Shown here one piece after another: positions 35,705-43,752 of a stretch of 64,000 nt of DNA. Both the position numbers and the translations under genes were made by a program. The stretch comes from JAJZQZ01 sp963790415 (GTDB lineage: Bacteria > Actinomycetota > Thermoleophilia > RBG-16-64-13): assembly GCA_963790415.1 (NCBI GenBank), contig CAWBOK010000003.1:62001-126000 (forward strand), given 5' to 3'. The notes beneath the pieces are model-generated. The model was not told the origin of the DNA and made no database searches. It saw only the letters and a program-made list of their open reading frames with translations. Each line of letters begins with the position of its first letter. The first letter of the stretch is position 1.

Positions 35705-36111
35705 AAGGCTGCTGGGGGCGCTCCGAGGGACGCGTCTCGAACGAACGCTGCCAAGCCGGGACGGATACTTTCGAGAAACGCCGCGCAGAGCGGTTCGGCG
35801 GCCGCCTGAGCCCGCTGGTCGGCCTGCGCCGGCGGAACGCAGCCGCAGAGCCATTTCTCGACCAATCGGCGGTGCCGCCCAAGAAGCTCTTGAATCTCAG
35901 GGTGCCGTGGTCCGAGCTTCATCCGCTCCGCGATCTCGGAGATCGTCGTGAGCTGGCGGGCCAGAGCCGTCTCGAGGTCCCGCTTCATGCTCAGGCACTC
36001 CTCGCTGCCTCTGTCGGTGCAGAGAGCCGGGGCGACGCAGCCCCTGACCTCATCGTGATAGCGCTCGGGGACGAGCCCACTGAGCGCGAGAAGTGTGTCT
36101 TCCGAGTACAC
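35701..36111 (-). CDS. TipAS-like ligand-binding domain protein (no MerR domain)
   Basis: 136 residues from GTG 36111 (VYSEDTLLALSGLVPERYHD). The C-terminal half, RHPEIQELLGRHRRLVEKWL through ESIRPGLAAFVRDASLG, resembles the antibiotic-binding TipAS domain found behind MerR DNA-binding domains. Here the DNA-binding part is absent, so this would be a stand-alone ligand-binding protein, as with the short TipAS form; function is inferred. Two Cys pairs (CVAPALCTD, LCGCVPP) are notable. Its stop codon and the convergent TetR stop overlap in a single CTAG. Confidence 0.5.
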   Translation of the reverse strand: MYSEDTLLALSGLVPERYHDEVRGCVAPALCTDRGSEECLSMKRDLETALARQLTTISEIAERMKLGPRHPEIQELLGRHRRLVEKWLCGCVPPAQADQRAQAAAEPLCAAFLESIRPGLAAFVRDASLGAPPAAF

Positions 36112-36149
36112 CGGGGCCCTCCTATCCTCTCCAGAGATCCGACGAGCGG

Positions 36150-38054
36150 TCATGGCCTGGGCCCCCCGGGTGGGTCGCCCGCGAAGAGACTGTCGGCCGA
36201 GCTGATGTGCAGAGGTATGCTGACCACGACGACCCAAGGCACGAGGAAGAGGGCGCCCTTGAGGCGGAGCGCGTTCTGATTGTGTAGCAGCGCCTCCCAC
36301 CAGTGCTCCACGACGAACTCCGGGATGACCACGATGACCATGTGGTTCGGTCCGGGCTCCAGGGAACGCACGTGCTGCACCGCGGGCCGCACGAACTCGC
36401 GATAGGGTGACTCGATGACCTCGAGAGGCACGTCTACCCCCATCTCGGCCCACTGCTCCTCGAGTCTGGCCAGCCGGGCATCGTCGGCCTTGATCGTCAC
36501 GGCGTGGACGTGGTGGGGCGACAGTGCTCTCGCGAAGTAGAGCGAACGGGCCGTGATCTGGTTCACCTGGGAGACAAACAGCACCACCGTGCTCTTCGGC
36601 TCGGTCTCCATGAGGACCCCGATGCGCTGCAGTTGAGCCGTTGTCTGGGGCTCGAGATAGCGGGCCACTCGGGCATAGTGACGGTGCACGACCCAGAAGA
36701 GGACCACGAGGATGGGGATGGCGATGGTCACCATCCACGCTCCCTCGGGGAACTTGGTAACGACGATCACCACAGAGACCACAGCGGTTGCGCCGGCGCC
36801 CAGTCCGTTCATCACCGCCCGCCATCGCCACCCCGCCGCCGACTGCTTGAGGCGGAACCAATGCACCACCATGCCCGACTGCGAGATGGTAAAGCTGGTG
36901 AACACGCCCACGGCGTACAGGGGGATCATCCGGTTGACGTTGGCCTGGAAGATGATGATCAGGAGGACCGAGATGAGGGCCAAGCCGATGACGCCGTTCG
37001 AGAAGACGAGCTTATCGCCGCGGTTCTGGAACTGACGAGGCATGAACCCGTCGCGCGCCAGGATGGACGACAACCGAGGGAAGTCGGCGAAACTCGTGTT
37101 GGCGGCGATGACGAGGATGGCCATGGTGGCGATCTGGAGGGCGAAGTACAGCACGGTTCCGTCGCCGTAGACCGAGCGGGCAATCTGGCTCATGACCGTG
37201 TCCTTGGCGTCCGGCCACACGTCCAGGATGTGGGAGAGCCAGGTGATCCCGATGAGGAACGTGCCCAGGATTGCCGCCATCAGGCCGAGCGTCATTCCGG
37301 CGTTGCGGCTCTCCGGCGGTTTGAATGCGGGCACGCCGTTCGAGATGGCCTCGGTGCCGGTCATGGCCGAGCAACCTGCTGAAAAGGCGCGCAGGATCAG
37401 AAAGAGGCCGAGACCCTTCACCGCGGGTACCGCGGTCTCGTGAGGTATGGCCTCCAGGGTCCCCGTGGCCCAGCGGATGAGTCCCACTACGATCAGGCCG
37501 CCGCAGAGGAGGATGAACGAGTACGTGGGGACGGAGAACAGCGTGCCCGACTCCCGAAGCCCGCGAAGGTTGGCAACGGCCACGAAGACGACCAACGCCA
37601 CCGCGATCGTCACCCGCGAGCTGTAGAGGGCGGGGAATGCCGAGGTGATGGCCGCCACTCCGGAGGCGACGCTCACTGCGACCGTCATCACATAGTCCAC
37701 GAGAAGAGATGACGCGGCAACCAGGCCGGGGATCGTCCCGAGATTGTCCTTGCCCACGATGTACGAGCCGCCGCCGCTGGGATAGGCGTGGACAGTCTGC
37801 TGGTACGACAACGCGACGATCGCCAGGAGGGCGGCCACTCCAAACGCCACAGGCAAGGAGAAATGCAGCGCGGCCGACCCGGCGAGCACCAGGACGATAA
37901 GAATCTCCTCAGTCGCATAGGCCGTCGACGAGATGGCATCCGAGGAGAAGACCGGAAGGGCTATCTTCTTGGAGAGCCGGTGCGCGTGCTCCTCGTCCGT
38001 GCGGATGGGACGGCCTATCAGCACGCGCTTCAAAGATAAGGCGAGAGACGTCAA
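36150..38054 (-). CDS. kimA: APC-superfamily transporter, KimA-like K+ importer
   Basis: 634 residues. The first ~460 contain about 12 spans, with IALPVFSSDAISSTAYATEE near residue 35 as in KimA (formerly YdaO) and GRxxR-like GRPIRTDEEHAHRL just before. YPSGGGSYIVGKDNLGT and FSAGCSAMTGTEAISNGVPA are further core segments. The last ~170 residues are a cytoplasmic USP-like domain (KSTVVLFVSQVNQITARSLY). KimA imports K+ with H+ and is shut down by c-di-AMP. The c-di-AMP riboswitch directly upstream and the divergent kdp operon make a potassium role much more likely than amino-acid transport. Confidence 0.85.
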   Translation of the reverse strand: MTSLALSLKRVLIGRPIRTDEEHAHRLSKKIALPVFSSDAISSTAYATEEILIVLVLAGSAALHFSLPVAFGVAALLAIVALSYQQTVHAYPSGGGSYIVGKDNLGTIPGLVAASSLLVDYVMTVAVSVASGVAAITSAFPALYSSRVTIAVALVVFVAVANLRGLRESGTLFSVPTYSFILLCGGLIVVGLIRWATGTLEAIPHETAVPAVKGLGLFLILRAFSAGCSAMTGTEAISNGVPAFKPPESRNAGMTLGLMAAILGTFLIGITWLSHILDVWPDAKDTVMSQIARSVYGDGTVLYFALQIATMAILVIAANTSFADFPRLSSILARDGFMPRQFQNRGDKLVFSNGVIGLALISVLLIIIFQANVNRMIPLYAVGVFTSFTISQSGMVVHWFRLKQSAAGWRWRAVMNGLGAGATAVVSVVIVVTKFPEGAWMVTIAIPILVVLFWVVHRHYARVARYLEPQTTAQLQRIGVLMETEPKSTVVLFVSQVNQITARSLYFARALSPHHVHAVTIKADDARLARLEEQWAEMGVDVPLEVIESPYREFVRPAVQHVRSLEPGPNHMVIVVIPEFVVEHWWEALLHNQNALRLKGALFLVPWVVVVSIPLHISSADSLFAGDPPGGPRP

Positions 38055-38071
38055 ATCTATATTCCTTCCGC

Positions 38072-38225
38072 TGTGCCGACGAGGTTAGCTGACGGGCTCG
38101 GGCTCGGAAGAAGCCCTACCGCGGGAACTGGATATCCGGCATCCCGCGGATTCGCCCCGGGGCATCCGGTCCACGCCGAATGCCAGGCGGGTCCCCCGCT
38201 CCCCCCGGCTCCAACCGCCGGGGGA
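38072..38225 (-). ncRNA. c-di-AMP riboswitch (ydaO/yuaA type) in the kimA leader
   Basis: On the minus strand the conserved blocks occur in order: GAGCGGGGGACCC (38201-38189), GGGGCGAATCC, TAGGG, and CCGTCAGCTAACCTCGTCGGC at the 3' end (to about 38075). These match the known ydaO-class core, including the nearly invariant GTCAGCTAACCTCGT. It lies 20 nt before the kimA start. In known cases high c-di-AMP turns the downstream K+ transporter off. Confidence 0.88.
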
Positions 38226-38246
38226 ATTAGACCTAGAGTCAACAGA

Positions 38247-38274
38247 ATCGTACGCCTCCGGCGCGGGGAATCAA
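38247..38274 (-). promoter_or_regulatory. Promoter of the riboswitch-kimA transcript
   Basis: The minus strand has TTGATT (38269-38274), a 16-bp spacer, and TACGAT (38247-38252). A start near 38240 would place the riboswitch at the very 5' end of the transcript, as expected. Confidence 0.55.
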
Positions 38275-38310
38275 CCGTCTGAAGGCCCACGAGAGGCGCT
38301 TTTCCCGCTT

Positions 38311-38328
38311 CTTTATGACTCCTTTATG
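38311..38328 (+). promoter_or_regulatory. Candidate KdpE binding site (11-bp-spaced direct repeat)
   Basis: CTTTATG at 38311-38317 is repeated exactly at 38322-38328, one helical turn apart, in a locally AT-rich stretch. Direct repeats with this spacing are typical of OmpR/KdpE-family regulators, and the T-rich half-site resembles known KdpE sites. It lies between kimA and the first gene of the kdp transcript. Confidence 0.5.
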
Positions 38329-38466
38329 CCGCGGGTCGCTTCCTTGGCCCCACGATTACGTCCTGCCTGGTACAACAACAGTAGGCATATCGGACCCCGG
38401 AGGCCATGCGGGCTCAGTGCCCACGAGCCGAGAAGGTCGGACTCCGTGGAACGGGAGGAAGAGACC

Positions 38467-38985
38467 ATGAACAGATCACAGACGGCGGCCCCTCCGGTGC
38501 CCGGCCTAGGCGTAGGCATGATCATGGCGCGCCGTGACCGGCCGTACCCGGGGAAAGCAGTCAACCCCCTCGCGACGATCGCACTCGTGGTCGTCGTCGT
38601 CCTGATCGGCGCCTTCGCGCTCCTTCAGCACCAAGCCGCGGACGTAGCCTTCCAGGCGTACGCTCTCAAGACGTCATTCGTGGGCGTCTCCAGCCTGGCG
38701 TCCCACCCCGAGCGGTACCGCGGGCAGCTGGTGCATACCCGCGGCGAGACCGGCGATGTCATTCTGACCGACTCGGGCAGACAAGTCATCGTGTCGCTTC
38801 CCGCCTCCGCGGAAGGGACTGGGAATGCGGGCCCACAGATTCTGATGCTCACGGGAGCAGAGGTGCCGCCGCATAGTCTGGTGGATATCTGGGGTACGTG
38901 TGCGGGGACAATGTCCCTCGCCGGCAGCGCCGGGCGAGGATCTATCACGGTCGTCCGAGCGGTCTACGTCGAGTCTGCGCACTAG
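38467..38985 (+). CDS. Membrane-anchored hypothetical protein preceding kdp
   Basis: 172 residues from ATG 38467, with an AGGAAGAG site 6 bases upstream. Residues ~34-58 are one membrane segment (TIALVVVVVLIGAFALLQ). The rest is a small, probably external beta-rich domain with an OB-like look (SLASHPERYRGQLVHTRGET, then DSGRQVIVSLPASAEG). I do not recognise a named family. It starts the apparent kdp transcript, 35 bp before the 29-residue peptide gene, so an accessory role in potassium transport is possible. Confidence 0.65.
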   Translation: MNRSQTAAPPVPGLGVGMIMARRDRPYPGKAVNPLATIALVVVVVLIGAFALLQHQAADVAFQAYALKTSFVGVSSLASHPERYRGQLVHTRGETGDVILTDSGRQVIVSLPASAEGTGNAGPQILMLTGAEVPPHSLVDIWGTCAGTMSLAGSAGRGSITVVRAVYVESAH

Positions 38986-39020
38986 CGTTGCCCACACACC
39001 GCCTGCCGCGAAGGAGCCTC

Positions 39021-39110
39021 ATGAGCGACATCTTGTTCTTGGCGTTGAGCTTCGGCTTCTTTCTCGTCGCCTGGGGGTTCGTCGCGATACTCGACCGACT
39101 GGGCCGCTAG
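39021..39110 (+). CDS. 29-residue single-span peptide upstream of kdpF
   Basis: ATG 39021 is preceded by AAGGAG eight bases upstream. The product, MSDILFLALSFGFFLVAWGF followed by VAILDRLGR, is one transmembrane helix with a short charged tail. Small one-helix genes just ahead of kdpFA occur in other bacteria. It lies 9 bp before kdpF. Function unknown. Confidence 0.65.
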   Translation: MSDILFLALSFGFFLVAWGFVAILDRLGR

Positions 39111-39119
39111 GGACGCCAC

Positions 39120-39203
39120 GTGTACGTCGTGGCGGGCATCGTCGCAGTAGCGCTCTTAGTCTACCTCGTGGCCGCGCTGCTCAAGCCTGAATGGTTCGGA
39201 TGA
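39120..39203 (+). CDS. kdpF: KdpF, small stabilising subunit of the Kdp ATPase
   Basis: A 27-residue peptide from GTG 39120: one membrane helix and the family ending YLVAALLKPEWFG. The stop overlaps the kdpA start (ATGA at 39200-39203). KdpF stabilises the KdpABC complex. Confidence 0.85.
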   Translation: MYVVAGIVAVALLVYLVAALLKPEWFG

Positions 39204-40939
39204 CCTCGTCCGCCTACCTCGAACTCGGCGCCTTCCTGCTCGTCCTGCTCCTGATGGTGAAACCGCTCGGCGCCTATATGGCCCGCGTGTACCAGGGAGC
39301 GCCGACGCTGCTCGGTCGCGTGCTCAGACCGTTCGAGCGTCTGCTCTACCGGCTGTTCGGCACCCGGCCCGACGAAGAGATGGACTGGAAGACCTACGCC
39401 TTCTCGTTCCTCGTCTTCAACCTCCTCGGACTCCTGGTCGTCTACGGGCTGCAGCGACTCCAGGGCGTTCTTCCTCTCAATCCCGAGAACCGGAGCGCCG
39501 TCGTCCCCGACCTCGCCTTCAACACCGCCGCAAGCTTCGCGACCAACACGAACTGGCAGAGCTACGCCGGCGAGGTCACCCTCGGATACTTCGTCCAGAT
39601 GCTGGGGCTGACGGTGCAGAACTTCGTCTCGGCCGCGAGCGGCATGGCCGTGCTGGTGGCCCTTGCTCGGGGCCTCGTGGGCCGCACGACGCGAGGTCTG
39701 GGCAACTTCTGGGTGGACCTAGTGCGCGGCACCCTGTACATCCTCCTACCTCTGTCGTTCGTGCTCGCGGTGCTGCTGGTATCGCAAGGGGTTGTGCAGA
39801 CGTTCGGCCGCCACCAGACCGCCGTGCTGCTACAACCCGCGACCGACACCCAAGGCCGGCTCGTTGCCCAACAGACGATCGCGGTCGGGCCGGCCGCCTC
39901 GCAGATAGCCATCAAACAGCTGGGGACCAACGGCGGAGGGTTCTTCGGGGTCAACTCAGCCCACCCCTTCGAGAATCCCACACCACTCAGCAACTTCATG
40001 GAAGTGCTGGCCATCCTGCTGATCCCAGCCGCACTGACCTACACCTTCGGGCGCATGGTCAAGGACCAGCGCCAGGGCTGGGCGCTGCTCGCCGCGATGA
40101 CCTTTCTGTTCGTAGCCGTGCTGGCGCTCAACGTATGGGCTGAGCAGAGCGGGAATCCCAGACTCGCGACCCTGGGGGTGACCCAGGCCGCCACGGCGAC
40201 CCAGTCCGGCGGCAACATGGAGGGCAAGGAGGTCCGCTTCGGAGCAGCAGCGTCGGCTCTGTGGGCCACGGCGACGACGGCAGCATCCAACGGTTCGGTC
40301 AACTCCATGCACGACTCCTTCATGCCGTTGGCGGGAATGGGCGCCATGTGGCTCATGCAGCTGGGCGAGGTGGTGTTCGGCGGGGTGGGATCGGGCCTCT
40401 ACGGCATGCTGGCCTTCGTCATCGTCGCGGTCTTCGTGGCCGGCCTGATGGTGGGACGGACCCCGGAGTACCTCGGCAAGAAGGTGGAGACCTACGAGAT
40501 GAAGATGGCCTCACTGGTGATCCTCATACCCCCGATCATGGTGCTTCTCGGGACGGCACTCGCCGTCTCGCTTCCCGGCGCGCGAAGCGCGGTGCTGAAC
40601 CCCGGTCCCCATGGCTTCAGCGAGATCCTGTACGCCTTCTCCTCGGCAGCCAACAACAACGGGAGCGCGTTCGCCGGCCTCGGCACCAACACCCCGTTCT
40701 ACAACACGGCGCTGGGGATCATCATGCTGGTGGGCCGGTACTGGCTCGCCATCCCGACGCTCGCCATAGCCGGTTCGCTGGCGGCCAAGAAGAGCTCGCC
40801 GCCAAGCGCCGGGACCCTGCCGACCCACAACCTGCTGTTCGTCGCCTGGCTGGTGGTGGTGGTCGTCATCGTCGGGGCGTTGAGCTTCCTCCCCGCCTTG
40901 GCGCTCGGGCCGATCGTCGAGCAACTGCTGATCCACTGA
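39200..40939 (+). CDS. kdpA: Potassium-transporting ATPase subunit A
   Basis: 579 residues, about ten spans, intact. Selectivity-filter-like loops include AASFATNTNWQSYAGE, KQLGTNGGGFFGVNSAHPFE, AATTAASNGSVNSMHDSFMP and FSSAANNNGSAFAGLGTNTP, the four glycine-rich pore loops of the SKT superfamily. It forms the K+ channel of the high-affinity Kdp pump. ATG 39200 is preferred to 39191 because it overlaps the kdpF stop. Confidence 0.97.
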   Translation: MTSSAYLELGAFLLVLLLMVKPLGAYMARVYQGAPTLLGRVLRPFERLLYRLFGTRPDEEMDWKTYAFSFLVFNLLGLLVVYGLQRLQGVLPLNPENRSAVVPDLAFNTAASFATNTNWQSYAGEVTLGYFVQMLGLTVQNFVSAASGMAVLVALARGLVGRTTRGLGNFWVDLVRGTLYILLPLSFVLAVLLVSQGVVQTFGRHQTAVLLQPATDTQGRLVAQQTIAVGPAASQIAIKQLGTNGGGFFGVNSAHPFENPTPLSNFMEVLAILLIPAALTYTFGRMVKDQRQGWALLAAMTFLFVAVLALNVWAEQSGNPRLATLGVTQAATATQSGGNMEGKEVRFGAAASALWATATTAASNGSVNSMHDSFMPLAGMGAMWLMQLGEVVFGGVGSGLYGMLAFVIVAVFVAGLMVGRTPEYLGKKVETYEMKMASLVILIPPIMVLLGTALAVSLPGARSAVLNPGPHGFSEILYAFSSAANNNGSAFAGLGTNTPFYNTALGIIMLVGRYWLAIPTLAIAGSLAAKKSSPPSAGTLPTHNLLFVAWLVVVVVIVGALSFLPALALGPIVEQLLIH

Positions 40940-40953
40940 CAAGGCCAAGAGAG

Positions 40954-43086
40954 ATGCCCGGCTCAACCGACACCGCCCAAGCTCGCAGACACGGCGCCGT
41001 CGCGCGCGGCGCGATGTACCGCCGCGCAGCTATCGACTCGTTCCTGTATCTCGATCCCCGGAACATGGTGCGCAACCCGGTCATGTTCGTGGTAGAGGTG
41101 GGTTCAGTCATGACCACGTTCCTGTTCGTGCAGGCGGCGGCCGGAGCGGGAGAGGCGCCGACGGGATTCATCGCGGCCGTCGCCTTTTGGCTGTGGCTGA
41201 CCGTGCTCTTCGCGAACTTCTCTCAGGCTCTCGCGGAGGGGCGGGGCAAGGCTCGGGCCGAAGCGCTGCGCGCGACCCGCGGGCAGACGAACGCGAAGAA
41301 GCTCCGGCGCTCGGACGCCGCGTGGGGCGCGCGCCTAGTCGACTATGACGTCGTGGCCAGTACCGACCTGCGCAAGGGAGACGCGTATCTGGCCGAGGCG
41401 GGCGACACCATCCCCGCCGACGGCGAGGTGATCGCGGGCGTCGCGCTGGTCGACGAGAGCGCGGTGACGGGTGAGAGCGCCCCGGTCATCCGAGAGGCGG
41501 GCGGCGACCGCAGCGCGGTCACCGGGGGCACGCGCGTGCTGTCCGACTGGTTCGTGGTGCGGGTGACGGCGGACCCCGGCGAAGGCTTCCTCGACCGGAT
41601 GATCGGTCTCGTTGAAGGCGCCAAACGTCAGAAGACCCCGAACGAGATCGCCCTCACCATCCTGCTCGCCGCCTTCACGATCGTGTTCCTCGTGGTGGTG
41701 GCGACCCTCCTGCCCTTCTCGATCTACGGCGTCCTGGTCAGCGGCCAGGGCACCGCCGTCTCCATCACAGTGCTGGTCGCCTTGCTCGTGTGCCTCATCC
41801 CTACCACTATCGGCGGCCTCCTCCCGGCCATCGGGATCGCCGGGATGGAGCGCCTCATCCAGCGGAACGTCATCGCCATGTCGGGAAGAGCGGTGGAGGC
41901 GGCGGGGGATGTGGATGTGCTGCTGCTCGACAAGACCGGCACCATCACGTTGGGAAACCGCCAGGCGGTAGAGTTCCTCCCGGCGGACGGCGTCCAGACC
42001 GAGGAACTCGCCGAGGCCGCCCAGCTCGCCTCACTGGCCGACACGACCCCCGAAGGGCGTAGTATCGTGGAGTTGGCGAAGAACCAGTTCGGACTGCGGG
42101 GGCGATCGGTCGGCGCCGAGGTGCCCAGCTACGAGCCGGCCGATGGACCCGCGAAGTTCGTGCCCTTCACCGCACAGACGCGCATGAGCGGCGTGGACAT
42201 CGACGGCCGGCAGATCCGCAAGGGAGCACCGGATTCGATGTTCGCGTTCATCGAAGGCAAGGGCGGCGCCGTGGCGAGCGAGTTGAGGAGGACCGTGGAC
42301 GACGTGGCTCGAGCCGGTGGGACCCCTTTGGTGGTGGCCCGTGACGGAACGGCCCTCGGCGTCGTCTATCTCAAGGATATCGTCAAGGGCGGGCTGCAAG
42401 AGCGTTTCCTTCATCTGCGGAAGATGGGCATCAGGACCATAATGATCACCGGCGACAATCCGCTCACCGCGGCGGCCATCGCCGCGGAAGCCGGCGTAGA
42501 CGACTTCCTCGCTCAGGCGACGCCGGAGGCCAAGCTTAGACTCATCCGCGAACAGCAGGCCGGCGGCCGGATGGTCGCCATGACAGGAGACGGCACGAAC
42601 GACGCGCCGGCCCTGGCACAGGCAGACGTCGCCGTGGCCATGAACACCGGCACCCAACCGGCCCGCGAGGCCGCCAACATGATCGACTTGGACTCCAATC
42701 CCACCAAGCTCATCGAGATCGTGGAGATCGGCAAGCAGCTGCTCATGACGAGGGGTTCCCTGACCACCTTCAGCCTCGCCAACGACGTCTCGAAGTACTT
42801 TGCCATCATTCCGGCGGCATTCATCGCCGTGTACCCGAGCCTGGGCGCCTTGAACCTGATGCGGCTGGCCACGCCGGAGAGCGCCATCCTCTCCGCGGTC
42901 ATCTTCAACGCGCTCATCATCATCGCACTGGTGCCCCTTGCGCTGCGGGGCGTACCATACCGAGCGGTGGGCGCAGCCACGCTCCTGCGGGACAACCTTC
43001 TGATCTATGGGCTGGGGGGCCTTGTGGTGCCCTTCATCGGAATCAAGGCGATCGACATGCTCCTCGTGGCCCTTCACCTCACATGA
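40954..43086 (+). CDS. kdpB: Potassium-transporting ATPase ATP-binding subunit B
   Basis: 710 residues, intact P-type ATPase. Visible are DESAVTGESAPVIREAGGD (actuator TGES), LLLDKTGTITLGNRQAVEFL with the phosphorylated Asp, KGAPDSMFAFIEG (nucleotide domain), MITGDNPLTAAAIAAEAGV and AMTGDGTNDAPALAQADVAV (hinge). It hydrolyses ATP to drive K+ through KdpA. It starts 14 bp after kdpA, and its stop overlaps a possible kdpC ATG at 43083. The N-terminal Ser of TGES-162-type regulation lies within VTGES. Confidence 0.97.
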   Translation: MPGSTDTAQARRHGAVARGAMYRRAAIDSFLYLDPRNMVRNPVMFVVEVGSVMTTFLFVQAAAGAGEAPTGFIAAVAFWLWLTVLFANFSQALAEGRGKARAEALRATRGQTNAKKLRRSDAAWGARLVDYDVVASTDLRKGDAYLAEAGDTIPADGEVIAGVALVDESAVTGESAPVIREAGGDRSAVTGGTRVLSDWFVVRVTADPGEGFLDRMIGLVEGAKRQKTPNEIALTILLAAFTIVFLVVVATLLPFSIYGVLVSGQGTAVSITVLVALLVCLIPTTIGGLLPAIGIAGMERLIQRNVIAMSGRAVEAAGDVDVLLLDKTGTITLGNRQAVEFLPADGVQTEELAEAAQLASLADTTPEGRSIVELAKNQFGLRGRSVGAEVPSYEPADGPAKFVPFTAQTRMSGVDIDGRQIRKGAPDSMFAFIEGKGGAVASELRRTVDDVARAGGTPLVVARDGTALGVVYLKDIVKGGLQERFLHLRKMGIRTIMITGDNPLTAAAIAAEAGVDDFLAQATPEAKLRLIREQQAGGRMVAMTGDGTNDAPALAQADVAVAMNTGTQPAREAANMIDLDSNPTKLIEIVEIGKQLLMTRGSLTTFSLANDVSKYFAIIPAAFIAVYPSLGALNLMRLATPESAILSAVIFNALIIIALVPLALRGVPYRAVGAATLLRDNLLIYGLGGLVVPFIGIKAIDMLLVALHLT

Positions 43087-43752
43087 GCAGCCCGCGAGAC
43101 CTCTCGCCGTGACGGCCGGGCCGGAGAACGAGGCCCGGCCGGCAGCCGGCGCTCCCTTCGGCATCGGCCGACTCGTGCGGGCGGGAGCGCTCGCGCTGGT
43201 GGCACTCTCGCTGATCACGGGGATCGTCTACCCCTTGGCCGTGACGGGGGTCGCCCGGCTGGCCTTTCCTCGTCAGGCCCAGGGGAGCCTCGTGCAACAG
43301 GGCGGGCGAGTGGTGGGGTCGAGTCTCATCGGGCAGTCTGTTCGACGACCCGGCGTACTTCTGGAGCCGCCCCTCGGCGACAGCGCCCTTCGCCTATAAC
43401 GCAGCGGCCGGGGCCGGCAGCAACTACGGGCCTCTCGAACCCAGACCTTCTCGCTGCAGGTACAGCGCCGCGTGACGGAGCTGCGCGCCGCCGACCCGCA
43501 GAACACCGCGCTTCTACCCGTCGACCTCGTCACCTCGTCGGCCGGCGGTCTCGACCCGCATATCAGTCCGGCCGCAGCGGAGTGGCAGGTGCCCCGCGTC
43601 GCCCGGGCCCGCGGCCTGGACGAGAGCGACGGTGCGCCGATCTGGTGCCGCAGCACACGGCCGGACGACAGCTGGGCTTCCTCGGTGAACCGCGCGTGAA
43701 CGTCCTCGAGCTCAACCTGGCGCTCGACACTCTCGCGAGGGAGGGTGACCCG
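43083..43752 (+). CDS. kdpC: Potassium-transporting ATPase subunit C (apparent frameshifts)
   Basis: A single N-terminal span (LVRAGALALVALSLITGIVY) and a periplasmic domain, ~215 residues. Frames join as SLVQQGGRVVGSSLIGQSV, FDDPAYFWSRPSATAPFAYN, NPDLLAAVQRRVTELRAADP, GGLDPHISPAAAEWQVPRVA and GRQLGFLGEPRVNVLELNLA, all hallmark KdpC text. Shifts lie near 43338, 43435 and 43640. The start is either ATG 43083 (overlapping kdpB) or GTG 43109. No stop is seen in frame before the kdpD ATG at 43753, so one base is probably missing in the GGGAGGG run at 43737-43745. Confidence 0.88.

Noticed and set aside
34195..36279. A 694-codon plus-strand open frame
   Set aside because: It contains the TetR core, but its first 800 bases are antisense to bcrD and its tail is antisense to the TipAS-like gene; the TetR gene is bounded at 35037 and 35704.
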